NCBI GenBank assembly: GCA_030704615.1
Contig: CM060732.1
Span: forward strand, 62,725,053-62,789,052
Reading direction: 5' to 3'
From: Takakia lepidozioides
Taxonomy: Eukaryota; Streptophyta; Takakiopsida; Takakiales; Takakiaceae
DNA: 64,000 nucleotides
This document shows, one piece after another, positions 1-9,800 of this stretch (position 1 is the stretch's first letter; each line of letters begins with the position of its first letter). The notes under the pieces were generated by a model, which saw nothing but the letters and a program-made list of their open reading frames with translations, searched no databases and was not told where the DNA came from. The translations under genes were made by a program, and so were the position numbers.

Positions 1-2240
1 GCTAAATGTCGCTGGTGCATTGGTGAGCCCAAAAGGCATCACCAAGAACTCATATGAACCATACCTTGTCCTGCACGCGGTCTTCTCCTCATCTCCTTCC
101 GCCACCCGAATTTGGTGATAGCCGGAGCGCAAGTCGATCCGGCTGAAATACTTCGCTCCTGCCAACCGATCGAAGAGGTCGTCGATCCTTGGCAAAGGTA
201 CCGGTTTTTGATAGTCACCTTATTCAGAGCCCTGTAATCGACACACATCCGCAGCGTCCCATCCTTCTTGTCTGCAAATAGCACCGGGGCTCCGTAAGGT
301 GACTTACTCGGCCGGATGTACCCCTTTGACATTAGATCCTTGAGCTGAGTCTTCAGCTCGACCAACTCTCTGTGGCTCAACCGGTAGGGCGCCTTGGCAG
401 GCGGTTCCGATCCCGGTATCACCTCAATCTTGTGGTCAACTCCTCTTCGCGGTGGCAAGCCGCTTGGTAAATCCTCCGGCATCACATCCTGGTATTTCTC
501 CAAAATCCCCTTGATCCAATCTGGGCTCGGCTCCCCATCGCCTTCTCCTTTCACTTCTCTAATGTAAAGCAAAAACTGGGGCTCGTGTGCCTCCTCCACG
601 GCCCACTCCTTTGCTGACAGAAGGTTTATTCGCCCTCCCACGGATTTGGGCGTTTCTGACACTCGTAAAACCTCGCCACCATTCCCACATGGCAGCGTGA
701 CTACTCTCTTGCGGCCATCTATGACCGCTCCGGATTTGCTCAAAAAGGTCATCCCCAAAATGAGATCCACTCCATCGATCTCGCAGATGGTGAAGTTCTC
801 ACGTCCCTCCCAACTCCCCAGTTGAAGAGGAACATCAATCGCCAACCTTGTCGCCAACTGTGGTTCTCCTTTGGCAGAACGCACCTCAATAGAAGCCCCC
901 ACGTCACTTGTCGGGAGTCCCAGCTTTTGTGCCGTTGCCGGTGTCATAAAGGAGTGCGACGCTCCTGTGTCCACCAACAACGACACATTAGTTCCGGATA
1001 TTATCCCATCCACGAACAATAACTGACTCCCTTTTCGTAAAGCGCCAGTTTCCTGATACAACTCACAAGAAAATTTGCCTACCTTGCAAGTCCTGGCGAC
1101 CACCGCTTCCACCAAGCGACTGATGGTATCTTCCGACAGCTCCGTGGTCGCCCGAGTCATGTTCAATTGCCGGGGCTTCGTGCACTTCTTGGCCATGTGC
1201 CCGGGCTCCCCGCAATTGAACCACACTCCATCAAAGGTCGCCTTCTGTCCGACATAAGCCACTCCACCCGCTTTTCCTTTCGGAGCACCGGGTGCCGCCT
1301 TGACGTGTGAAGGCCCTCCCTTCGATTTCCACGTGCCATTTTCGCCGCGTGGCCTATCCCACTTCTTTTCCGGTCGGAAGGAGTCACCTTCCCGCCGAAT
1401 CTTCTTGTGGTTCAGCTCCGTACGGCCTTGTCTTTCATCCCTAGGGACATCCGAGAAACATTCAGCCCTCTCAATTGCCTCGTTCAAAGTCTTGGGTGGC
1501 TTCTCCTCCAACTTCCGCCTGGCCCATGGGGCCAGTCCTGCCACAAAGTTGAAGACCATTTCTGGTTCTGCCATGTCCGCGACTTCGAGCAACAGCACAT
1601 TGAAAGCCTGGACATACCCCCGAATGTCATCTGTTTGCTTCAAATTCCTCATCTTGTCCCGGGCGAGCCAGGACGCGTTGAGGGGCACAAACTGTCTCTT
1701 CATCAATTCCTTGAACCCACTCCAGTTCAAGGTTTCCGGGGTTGGACCTCGGTCGTGAAGGCGTTTCTGCCACCATTGTTGAGCATAGCCCCTCAAATAG
1801 GTGGGAGCCACTTCCACTCGATCCTCGTCACTCAACTTGGCCGCCCGGAAGTACTGCTCTAGCTCCAGGAGCCAGGTGTTGAGTGCCTTCCGATTTCGGA
1901 CGCCCTCGAAGGTGCCGGGTTCCTTAGGCTTCACCTTAAACTTTGCCTTAGTGGAAGTGGCATTAGCCGCCTTCAACACTTCTTTCAACGTCCCGCCAAA
2001 CTGCGCCAACAACCCTTCCCAAAAGGCTGCCGGCATGGGAGGCATCTCTTGGTTTGTCGGAGCTCTCAAGGATTCCTCGGGCTCCGACTCCTCGGATTCC
2101 TCCCGCTCGTGAGCGGCCTCGTTTTCGGAAACATGCATCGCTTCCTCAAACGGCCGCCTCGGTGACACGTCGCCCCCATCGGGCTCACCGGGATCATCAT
2201 CTTTTGGGCCGTTCCGCTTTCGCTTCGGCTTGCCCGACCC
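1..2240 (-). pseudogene. Ty3/gypsy gag-pol, frameshifted and cut by the window edge
   Basis: Gag and polymerase of an LTR retrotransposon. Reading on the minus strand from the ATG at 2240 (protein start [10 protein letters not shown]) one sees an acidic N-terminus, a retrotransposon gag domain with the [13 protein letters not shown]-type motif, a zinc knuckle, an aspartic protease with the VDTGAS active site, and the beginning of reverse transcriptase ([13 protein letters not shown]). The start at 2240 is preferred over the upstream in-frame Met at 2297 because the latter overlaps the primer binding site. The first Cys of the zinc knuckle is Trp (W-F-N-C...H...C). Just after NRY, near 198-204, one base is missing relative to the family wording (PLPRIDDL), so reverse transcriptase continues in another frame to [12 protein letters not shown] at the window edge. 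The rest of pol lies outside. Family assignment is secure; the element cannot make an intact polyprotein. Confidence 0.9.
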
Positions 2241-2284
2241 CATGATGAGGCCAATCCCAAGGACGATCGCGTACTGAACTCTAA

Positions 2285-2296
2285 GCTCTGATACCA
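2285..2296 (-). promoter_or_regulatory. Retrotransposon primer binding site (initiator tRNA-Met type)
   Basis: On the minus strand the sequence reads TGGTATCAGAGC, the usual plant LTR-retrotransposon primer binding site complementary to the 3' end of initiator tRNA-Met. It sits two bases inside the LTR end (…GTGCGTGACA, then CT) and about 45 bases before the gag ATG, which fixes the LTR/internal boundary. Confidence 0.9.
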
Positions 2297-2298
2297 AG

Positions 2299-2870
2299 TG
2301 TCACGCACCTCACTTCGGTAAACTCCCCTTCAAGTCATAGTTACTCGCTTTGATGCGTGCGCCTGACTCCCAACCTAGCCGCTGGGCCAACTTGGAGCTT
2401 CGGCTGCTCACCGGGACATAACGGTCCCCCCTTTGCTTCCCTCTAAAACCCTCCACCTAATTGGGACTAGGAGAATTCCCTTTGGTAGATGGCAGTCCGG
2501 AACAGCTCCCCACTCTTTGGTCGCTTTCCTGCTCGTTCGCTTACTCACTAGTTTTTGGTCACCAACGGGCTTGCACCGTTCTCGGGGTTACTACTCCCTA
2601 TATATACTTCTGTAGCTGTCCGCGGGGGTTTCACAACCAGCCATGCCATTTTATGGCGAACCACCACGAAGACCCTCGATTCCCGGTGGTGAGTCGCGGT
2701 GAGTCTTGGCCCGCTCACCACGGCCTTTATGGACCGTGATGAGTCCCAAGACTCCCCACGACTCCCACCACGAGGTCTCTGCCCCCTTGGTGAGTCATAT
2801 GCCACCCCCACTAAGTCCCACTAAGCTACCACCACCCCTTGTGGAGCCACCCCCACCGCAACCCGGTGTG
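2299..2870 (-). repeat. 5' LTR of the minus-strand Ty3/gypsy element (outer end uncertain)
   Basis: The inner edge is set by the primer binding site: on the plus strand the LTR begins TGTCACGCACC at 2299. A TATA box (TATATATA, 2599-2606) is placed correctly for transcription on the minus strand toward gag. The outer edge could not be fixed because no second LTR is in the window; the GGTGAGTC/CCACC-rich block up to about 2870 is taken as U3. The adjoining plus-strand element starts somewhere after this. Confidence 0.6.
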
Positions 2871-2900
2871 CGGGGCTCCACCTAGTGAGCGCCTCCGCCT

Positions 2901-2925
2901 CCTTGAGTGCTTTGGGCACTCAAGG
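2901..2925. repeat. Perfect 10-bp inverted repeat between the two Ty3 elements
   Basis: CCTTGAGTGC at 2901-2910 and GCACTCAAGG at 2916-2925 are perfect inverted copies separated by five bases. The hairpin lies close to the junction of the two oppositely oriented retroelements. No function is assigned. Confidence 0.6.
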
Positions 2926-2999
2926 GTGCTTCAGCCCCCGTACCTATCGCTGCTACTGCCCCCACCACAGGGGCAGCCCCTCTTGTGTCCCGACCTCCC

Positions 3000-4635
3000 T
3001 GCCCTCAAGGCAAAGGGCCGCGACATCGGTGGCATGGTGAGACGGACGAGGAGATGGTGCCGGGATGGCACGCATCTGCATTTTTGTGTATCTTGGCATC
3101 GGGAGGTCAGGTTGGACCTACAACAGGGATGAATGTAGACGGAGTGTCTAAGGACCCTGAGGCTAGTGATGAGCCAGGTGGTGCCAGAGATATACATGAG
3201 GATTCGGCTGTGTTGGACTACCTCCGCACGGGAGACACGGCAGCCACTATGACTGCCAGAGAGAGGGATCGAATCCTGCAACGAGCCAAGAGGTTCAAGT
3301 GGGAGGGGATACACCTACTTCGAATATGGGAGGATGGTCGGGTGAGGATTGTGCCTCACCCCACACAGCATGCACGGTTAGTGCGGCATGCCTATGAGGA
3401 GTTGGGGCATTTTGGAGTGCGACGCACTCACAATTTACTGCAGGGGCAGTATTGGTGGCGTGATATGCATACAGAGGTACAATAGTTTGTGGCTAGGTGC
3501 ATGGTGTGTGACAGGGTGCGTGCTTCATTCAACGCCCCTACACCACAGTTGCATCCTTTACCAATCATGGGATAAGGCTACAGGTGGAGTCTTGACTTCA
3601 CAGGACCGTTGCCCCTGACTATGGCGCCACCACAGATATGTGTTGGTGATGGTGGTGCACTTCTCCAAGTGGATTGAGTTGGTTCCATTGCCTGACAATG
3701 CTAGTGAAGGGGCTGCGTATGCATTCTTGGATCGGGTGCTTAGCCGATTTGGTGCTCCAACTAAGGTACTCACGGACCAAGGGAGAGAGTTCTTGGGGGA
3801 GTTTCAAGCTTTGTGTGATAAAGCCTTGATAGACCACCGCACCACTTCTCGGGATCATCCTGAGGCCGATGGCTTGGCAGAGAGAGTTGTTCAGACGATG
3901 AAGAAGGGTTTGCGTAAGTATGGCTTGTAGAAGGGACATCTAGGAGATTGGGATCTTCAGGTTCCTTGGTTAGCCATGGGCTACAGGTTCAGCAAACAAG
4001 CATCACTTGCCTCCTTCTCACCATATGTCCTTATCTTTGGCCGAGAACCGGATTTGCCTGCAGCCATTCGTAGGGACACTGCTCAAGTCCTTAACCTTGA
4101 CGATCCGGACGTGTGGGTACGTGCATGTGATCAGCGTGCAGAGTTGTTCAAGAAAGTCATGCCCATGGCTTTTGAGAACCTTGCCATTGCACAGCACCGT
4201 GACACGTTGAGGTATGCCACTATACGTGGTGGAGGATATCGTCCTGGGGTTCGGAGGTTTAGCCCTGGTGACTATGTTTATTTGCAGCAGACTGCTCCTA
4301 CGACTCTGGATGTTACTGCAGGGCGTGTTATTTTGAGGGTTCGAGAGGTGTTGCCCTCAAGGGTCCTGATCTTGGAGGGTCGGGATGACATGACTTGGAA
4401 GAACCATGTGCGTAATTGTGCGCCATGTCACCTTCCCAATGTTGATGGCAGAGTTGACCCAAACTTGACAGTTGTACATGCAGGTTTGAGGTGCATGCTC
4501 TGTGGGTCTGCCAAAGGGGCAGCCACCATGCTGGTGTGTGATCGATGCTCAAGGGGTTGGCATATGGGATGCTTGACACCACCTCTTGAGAAGGTTCCTG
4601 ACGGAGATTGGTTGTGTCCACACTGCTTGGGATAA
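3000..4635 (+). pseudogene. Ty3/gypsy integrase with C-terminal PHD finger, decayed
   Basis: C-terminal part of a pol polyprotein. In order: a region before integrase, the HHCC zinc-binding domain (LGHFGVRRTHNLL ... CMVC, about 3385-3510), the catalytic core with Asp in SLDFTGPLP (about 3597), Asp in LTDQGREF (about 3774) and Glu in HPEADGLAERVVQT (about 3885), then a SPGDYVYLQ/ILRVREVLPS module. At the end (about 4486-4632) is a C4HC3 PHD finger: CxxC, CxxC, GWH-x2-C and a final WLCPHC, followed directly by the stop. The frame is broken by stops near 3482, 3571 and 3928 and by a frameshift near 3630. No gag, protease or RT of this element was seen upstream, so it is 5'-truncated or rearranged. 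PHD fingers read histone H3 tails, so a chromatin-targeting role like that of the chromodomain in chromoviruses is inferred. Confidence 0.85.
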
Positions 4636-4884
4636 TGGCAGTGGACATGACTGGAGGCAGCTAACAAGACATGGGAGGCCAAGCTCATAGGAGTCAATAC
4701 ATGAGATCCCAAGCTCAAGTTCACAGGTTGCAAGACGGCGACTAACGATGGGGCAACTCTTGCACCCGGCCTCTTGATCTATCGAGTTTGAGTGTAGTAG
4801 GGATAGTGGTGGAGGACTTAGTGAGGCTATGGGCACTATCACATCTTGTGGCTACCTGGACTTAGAGGGACCTAAGCACCAGCT

Positions 4885-4894
4885 AGGGGGGCGA
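4885..4894 (+). promoter_or_regulatory. Polypurine tract of the plus-strand Ty3 element
   Basis: AGGGGGGCGA precedes a TGTGTGGACTAG sequence typical of an LTR start, about 250 bases after the integrase stop. This is the expected position for plus-strand priming. Assignment rests on position and composition. Confidence 0.55.
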
Positions 4895-4895
4895 T

Positions 4896-5120
4896 TGTGT
4901 GGACTAGTGACTGCCATAGTGGGCAACATAGTGGTAGCCTAGTGGTTGGACTAGTGGTGGACTAGTGATATACTAGTGTGTGGCGTGCACATGTGTTGTG
5001 TGGTTTTGGACAGCGATGTAGTTGTGTAGCGATATGTATGCGCACGACAATTTCTTCTAGTTCGAGAGGTGGCTGAGCAGAAAAAGGGGCTGTTCTTGTG
5101 GTACCATGGCACACTCAAAG
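4896..5120 (+). repeat. Probable 3' LTR start of the plus-strand Ty3 element
   Basis: Starts TGTGTGGACTAG just after the polypurine tract and carries several GGACTAGTG/TAGTGGT short repeats (4900-4980). The outer end is not determinable because no matching LTR was found upstream. Confidence 0.4.
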
Positions 5121-6809
5121 GTTTTTCTTTTTTAACTTAGTTTTGGTTGAAGTTCATTGCCATAGCAATTTGTTTCATCTTGTTAAGTGGAGGACTTCGC
5201 GATTTTTATAGAAAGATTGATTGATAGCTTGTTTTCTATCATACATTGGTTGTCCTACGCTCTTCTAGCATGTAGATAAACTGCCTTAAGTGCGGACATC
5301 GACAACAAGTGGGCTGGGCTATAAGCCTAATATTCCACAACAGACACTAACTCGTTGGTTTTGTGGGTGCTTGTTATGGGACTAGGTGAGCCAGCCCTTA
5401 TTTTTAGGCTTGTTTGTTCTTCAGGTTTGCAGAGAGAGACAACATGTAGGCTAAGTTTTTGTCTTTTTGGTGTGTTTGCTAGGATCTTCCTTCGCTGGCT
5501 GCTTGGTCGGAAACATTGGGAATAGGCATTACCTTGTGAGGGACTCACTCTAGTAATGTAACTTACCTTGATATGAACAATTAGTTCGGGCTCTCCATGT
5601 AGCCTCTAGATTGCCTTTCACACAAACATCAATTTGTTGCATGTGAGTAGCCCAACAGTTAGACCACAACAATGCTGGCTGTAGGCTCAGCCTTGACATT
5701 TTGAAGTGACAGTGAGAGAGAGATAGGGCTAGTTATGTCAAGACTAGAAAAGAAAAAATCAACATCAGGTTGTCTATTTTAAGAAAAAGACATCATCAGC
5801 CTTCTTTGAAAGGCTCTATCAATAAAATCCAACACCAACCCAAAAATGTGGAGACTAATTACAAAGTCGACCATATATGCAGAGACTGAAAATGTACAAA
5901 GGAAATTGTTTCATTTTCTCAATTGTTGATAAGAGTACTCCCCAGAGAGACATTCAAACTCCCAGAGGAAAGCTGTCCGGTAACCTCAGAGACCTTCAGC
6001 TGGGTCGAGAGATTTGGAGAGCATATTGGAGCCAAGCTTATCTGGGGGCAATGTTTCATACAATCTATGTTACACCCTCTCAGGTATTTTCATGTGTCTC
6101 TTCTCTTGGATAGCAGACAATGTCAACAGACAGCAAGCAGAAATTGTCCTCCTTCCTCATTTCCTGCAAAACTACTTTCGGTCTTCAACCCTGCAACAAG
6201 TTCACGTGAGTCATAGAGAACCCAACGAAATTCAGGACAGAACTCTCATATAAATGCTGATGCAGACACTCTACCTGAAGGCAGCTGCCTTTCTGCCCTC
6301 AAAAGCACGGCAAACCTTGACCCTTGCCACCTGCATGAACACAAAATTAAGCGTCTTAGAGGTGCCAAAAGAACAACTGGTGACTCCAAATGCAGGGCAT
6401 GGTGCCGGTGTGGAAGCAAGATGTACAATGAAGGGGCCTAGCTTTCATTTAGGGATGCCCCAAAATGTCAAAAAGACATCGAACATTGGTTCACCTGCTT
6501 CGGAAAGGACTTAATTAGAATATACCGGATTACCATCAATCCAGAACACCTGAAGATAAAAACCATACACAGGAGGGCTGCAACTAGAATTGAGACTATC
6601 CAGGCACCAAAATGCAGCAGGTTGTAGCAGGCTAGATCACACATTATACACACTAACATGCTCATTTCATACTTAATACTACACAATTGACCAGATAGCG
6701 ATAAACAACCAGAGTCTCTGAACTCATATCCTTCCTCTAAAAAAGGGAGAATCTGCACGAGATGACAGATCTTAACTACCTGTTCCAGCACAAGAGCAAT
6801 TCCTCTCCT
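5121..6809. other. Spacer between Ty3 remnants and NUP54
   Basis: Apart from a degenerate retroposon copy at 5548-5715, no gene, RNA or mobile element was recognised. The part nearest 6809 will include the 3' UTR of NUP54 (minus strand). Confidence 0.5.
5548..5715 (-). repeat. Degenerate copy of short retroposon family S2
   Basis: Matches the minus-strand insertion at 27303-27586 and the plus-strand copy at 43831-44069. Shared landmarks are the splice-donor-like CAAGGTAAGT, and a frame reading ALLWSNCWATHMQQIDVC where the 27-kb copy reads ALLGPSYWANHTQQIDAC. Both ends are diverged and no target-site duplication is visible. Confidence 0.6.
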
Positions 6810-9800
6810 TCAATATCCATCAACTTGCTTTTCAAGAGCTGTTATAATTTCGATATCGCGCGTGTCTCGCTTCAGTACTGCTGCCAGGTGGGATATAGCC
6901 TCTGTTTGCTGCCGCAGCACCTGCACCAGAAGAACATTCTTAGAAACTCTCTTCCCTCTCATCTCTCCAAATGTCAATATCGAAGTCAACTGTTTGGCAT
7001 GCCACGGGTGAACACAACGAAGAGGTTCAATTGCACAAAGCTCCACACAGTGCCATATTCAGTTTGTGAAGATGTTAGACATCAAACAACATACAGACCT
7101 CATGCATTTCCACAAGGCTTTGATCATCAATCTTCCCAGGTCCCAGTAATACAGCCTGTGAACCGGCCCCAACACCTGCTTGCATTCGTGATATGGACAG
7201 TAAAGTTTCAACCCTTCGTGGTAACTCAGCACTCGCTCCTTGTAGCTGTGGTCCCAAATCATGAAGCCGAACAATATTAGGAATGAAGTACCTCAACAAA
7301 TGTATTGCAATTGAAGCACCATCACATAAACTCAGAACCCCCTAAACTTAAGACCCTGACCACTGCTGTCAGAGTCCACAGCTTTACTTAAAAGACCCGC
7401 TAGTCCACAAACTTACTTGACGAGCAAGACCACGCAACTGATCGCCTAATTGAGACTCCCCTCGAGTTAATGCCATGTGCAAACCCTTTGCCTCTAAGGC
7501 CTCCACTATCCTCATCACCTGCAAAGAATGCAAAATCAGTTGTGTCAAGCCAGCTCTCTCAAAGCAACAATGGTAGACACAAGCACACCTGGACCTTGGA
7601 GATTGGAATTATTATACAAAAACCAAATACGCATTGGGAGCATAACAAAAAAAGGTTTTTGACAAAACTTTCAGTAGCCGCTGCACACAAAGAAACTATT
7701 TTTATGGTTGAATGCTTTCACATAGAGCTAAAAGAAGTGAAAAAAAAGGAGCACTTTTCATGAATTGGTGATCATATAACAAGAAGGTGCAGGTTATATG
7801 ACAGTCAGAAATCTGTCACAATCAATTACTTTCAAGAGCCGCCGTTGCAATTCCTGCTCCTTCTGACGCAAGCGTTGAATCCAAGGCAGTGTATCCGTTT
7901 CAAAGTGCCGTCGCAGCTGCAGACCAGGTATAATGGCAAGCTGTGAAATCTTTCTACTGTCACGATTTTGACTTTTTAATGACCTCTTCCTGTGCAATAC
8001 TAGATTGCCGGGTGGCAACGAGAAACACCCACATCATGCAGGGATGAGCTTGCGAATGATATTCTCCAGTAGAAAACAATTGTGACAACCAAGGCAAACA
8101 CTAGAAAGTCATTAACCAAAATCTCCTCATGTGCCAAACAGAGTGTTCAATTTCTTGTACATTGTTATTGGAAGAAAGACTTCCAACAGACATTGCAAAT
8201 GCTTCTACCCAACATGGAGCATATTTTCGACCGAAGGCAAAACAAACTAAGAAATTCTTTCATACTTTACTTTGTGAATCTTCAAATGATTGTTCTTCTT
8301 ATGCGCACCTAAGAGAAAGCTCAACCAAACTCACGTCCACATGATGTAATTGTACTTCTTTGAAGGTATTATCCTCAATAACTGGATTGCCACCAGGGAT
8401 ACATGAGGTTGGACTGGAATTTGACACCTGAAAATCGCCAAAGGACCTAAAGCTATTTTCTTGCTACAGACTTGCTGTTTGCCAATGCCCCAAATATATC
8501 TCAAATAAATAGCACACTCCCTAACAAGCTTACATCACAGTATAAAGGATGATAGCACACACCAGCTTCACATTCGATTCCGTCACGTGTAGTCGCTGGA
8601 CATCTGCTGCAATAGCCTCATCTTGCAGCTGTCTTGCTCCATTCACATCCTTTTGTTAATCTTTGTCTCTAGTGGAGTTCTGCTGCCTTGTTCTACAGGA
8701 CCCTCTGGGCTCCCATGGACATTAAAATAAATTTCATTTTATTACTCTCTTTCCGGTTCTCTCTCTTTGGGCAGCGACTTAAGCCCACACATAAACTACC
8801 AGTAAAGCGCCCAACCAGCCCCAACTGGATGAAACAGTCTCTGGACCACCACATGCCGCCCATAAGAGAGATATGACAGCCCAGAAAGTACAGCAAGCAT
8901 GACTGGAGCTCTAACTGCAGCCAAATATGATTCTGGCCACCCAACTGCTGCTGATTGGAAAACCCGACCTCTTGATCCAGGTAGAAGCACCATATGCATA
9001 CTTGGCTACCAACATCCAGTAATAAGGTAACATGAAGCAGACCCTGCCATTCATAGACTTGGACAATAAAGCCGTGCTGCAGGTGCTAGCCTATGCAAAT
9101 TGACCATACCTTCACAACACGGGATTAAACCTCATGATAATGAATGACATCTATTCATTATATACTAGTACGTTTCACTTAAAGGGGGAAAAGGGAAGAT
9201 CTGCAAATGACCTTCATGCGTCGTGAAAGATCCTTGAAACCATGCACTAACTCAGGCCACAACCGTTCTCTATCAGCAGGGTCCATTCCCTCCAACTTGT
9301 TCATTGCCTCCACCCACATTATCTGCAGGAATCACAAAACACCCTTATTAAACATCCCTACTATGGAACTACAAGACAACCCAAAGAATGAGACTATCAC
9401 CAGCTTTGGTGGTTCAATGTATGGCGACTGGGGTTGCAATGCCATGTCCCACTTCAACTGAGGAGGGAACTATAATATGAGAGCTTAAGTAGTACACCCC
9501 AAAGACAGATCTGCTTCTGTTAGGGGCATGCAGACTGTGGTCCATGCTCGGAACAGGAAAATCCCATACCAATCCAAGCAAGTACTCGCGTCAGCCATTC
9601 TAAGAGCAATCGAACCCTATTTCACAGAAACTACAATATTTGTCAGGATCAAGAGACAGAACCCTGGTTCTATTGGTGTGTTTCTGGTATGCCAGAAGGC
9701 TACTCAAATATACTTCATCCTGACATAAATTACATTGACAACAGACCAATCAAGCAAACCTATCTTTGCTCTACAAGAAGATTGACATTGAAGACACTTA

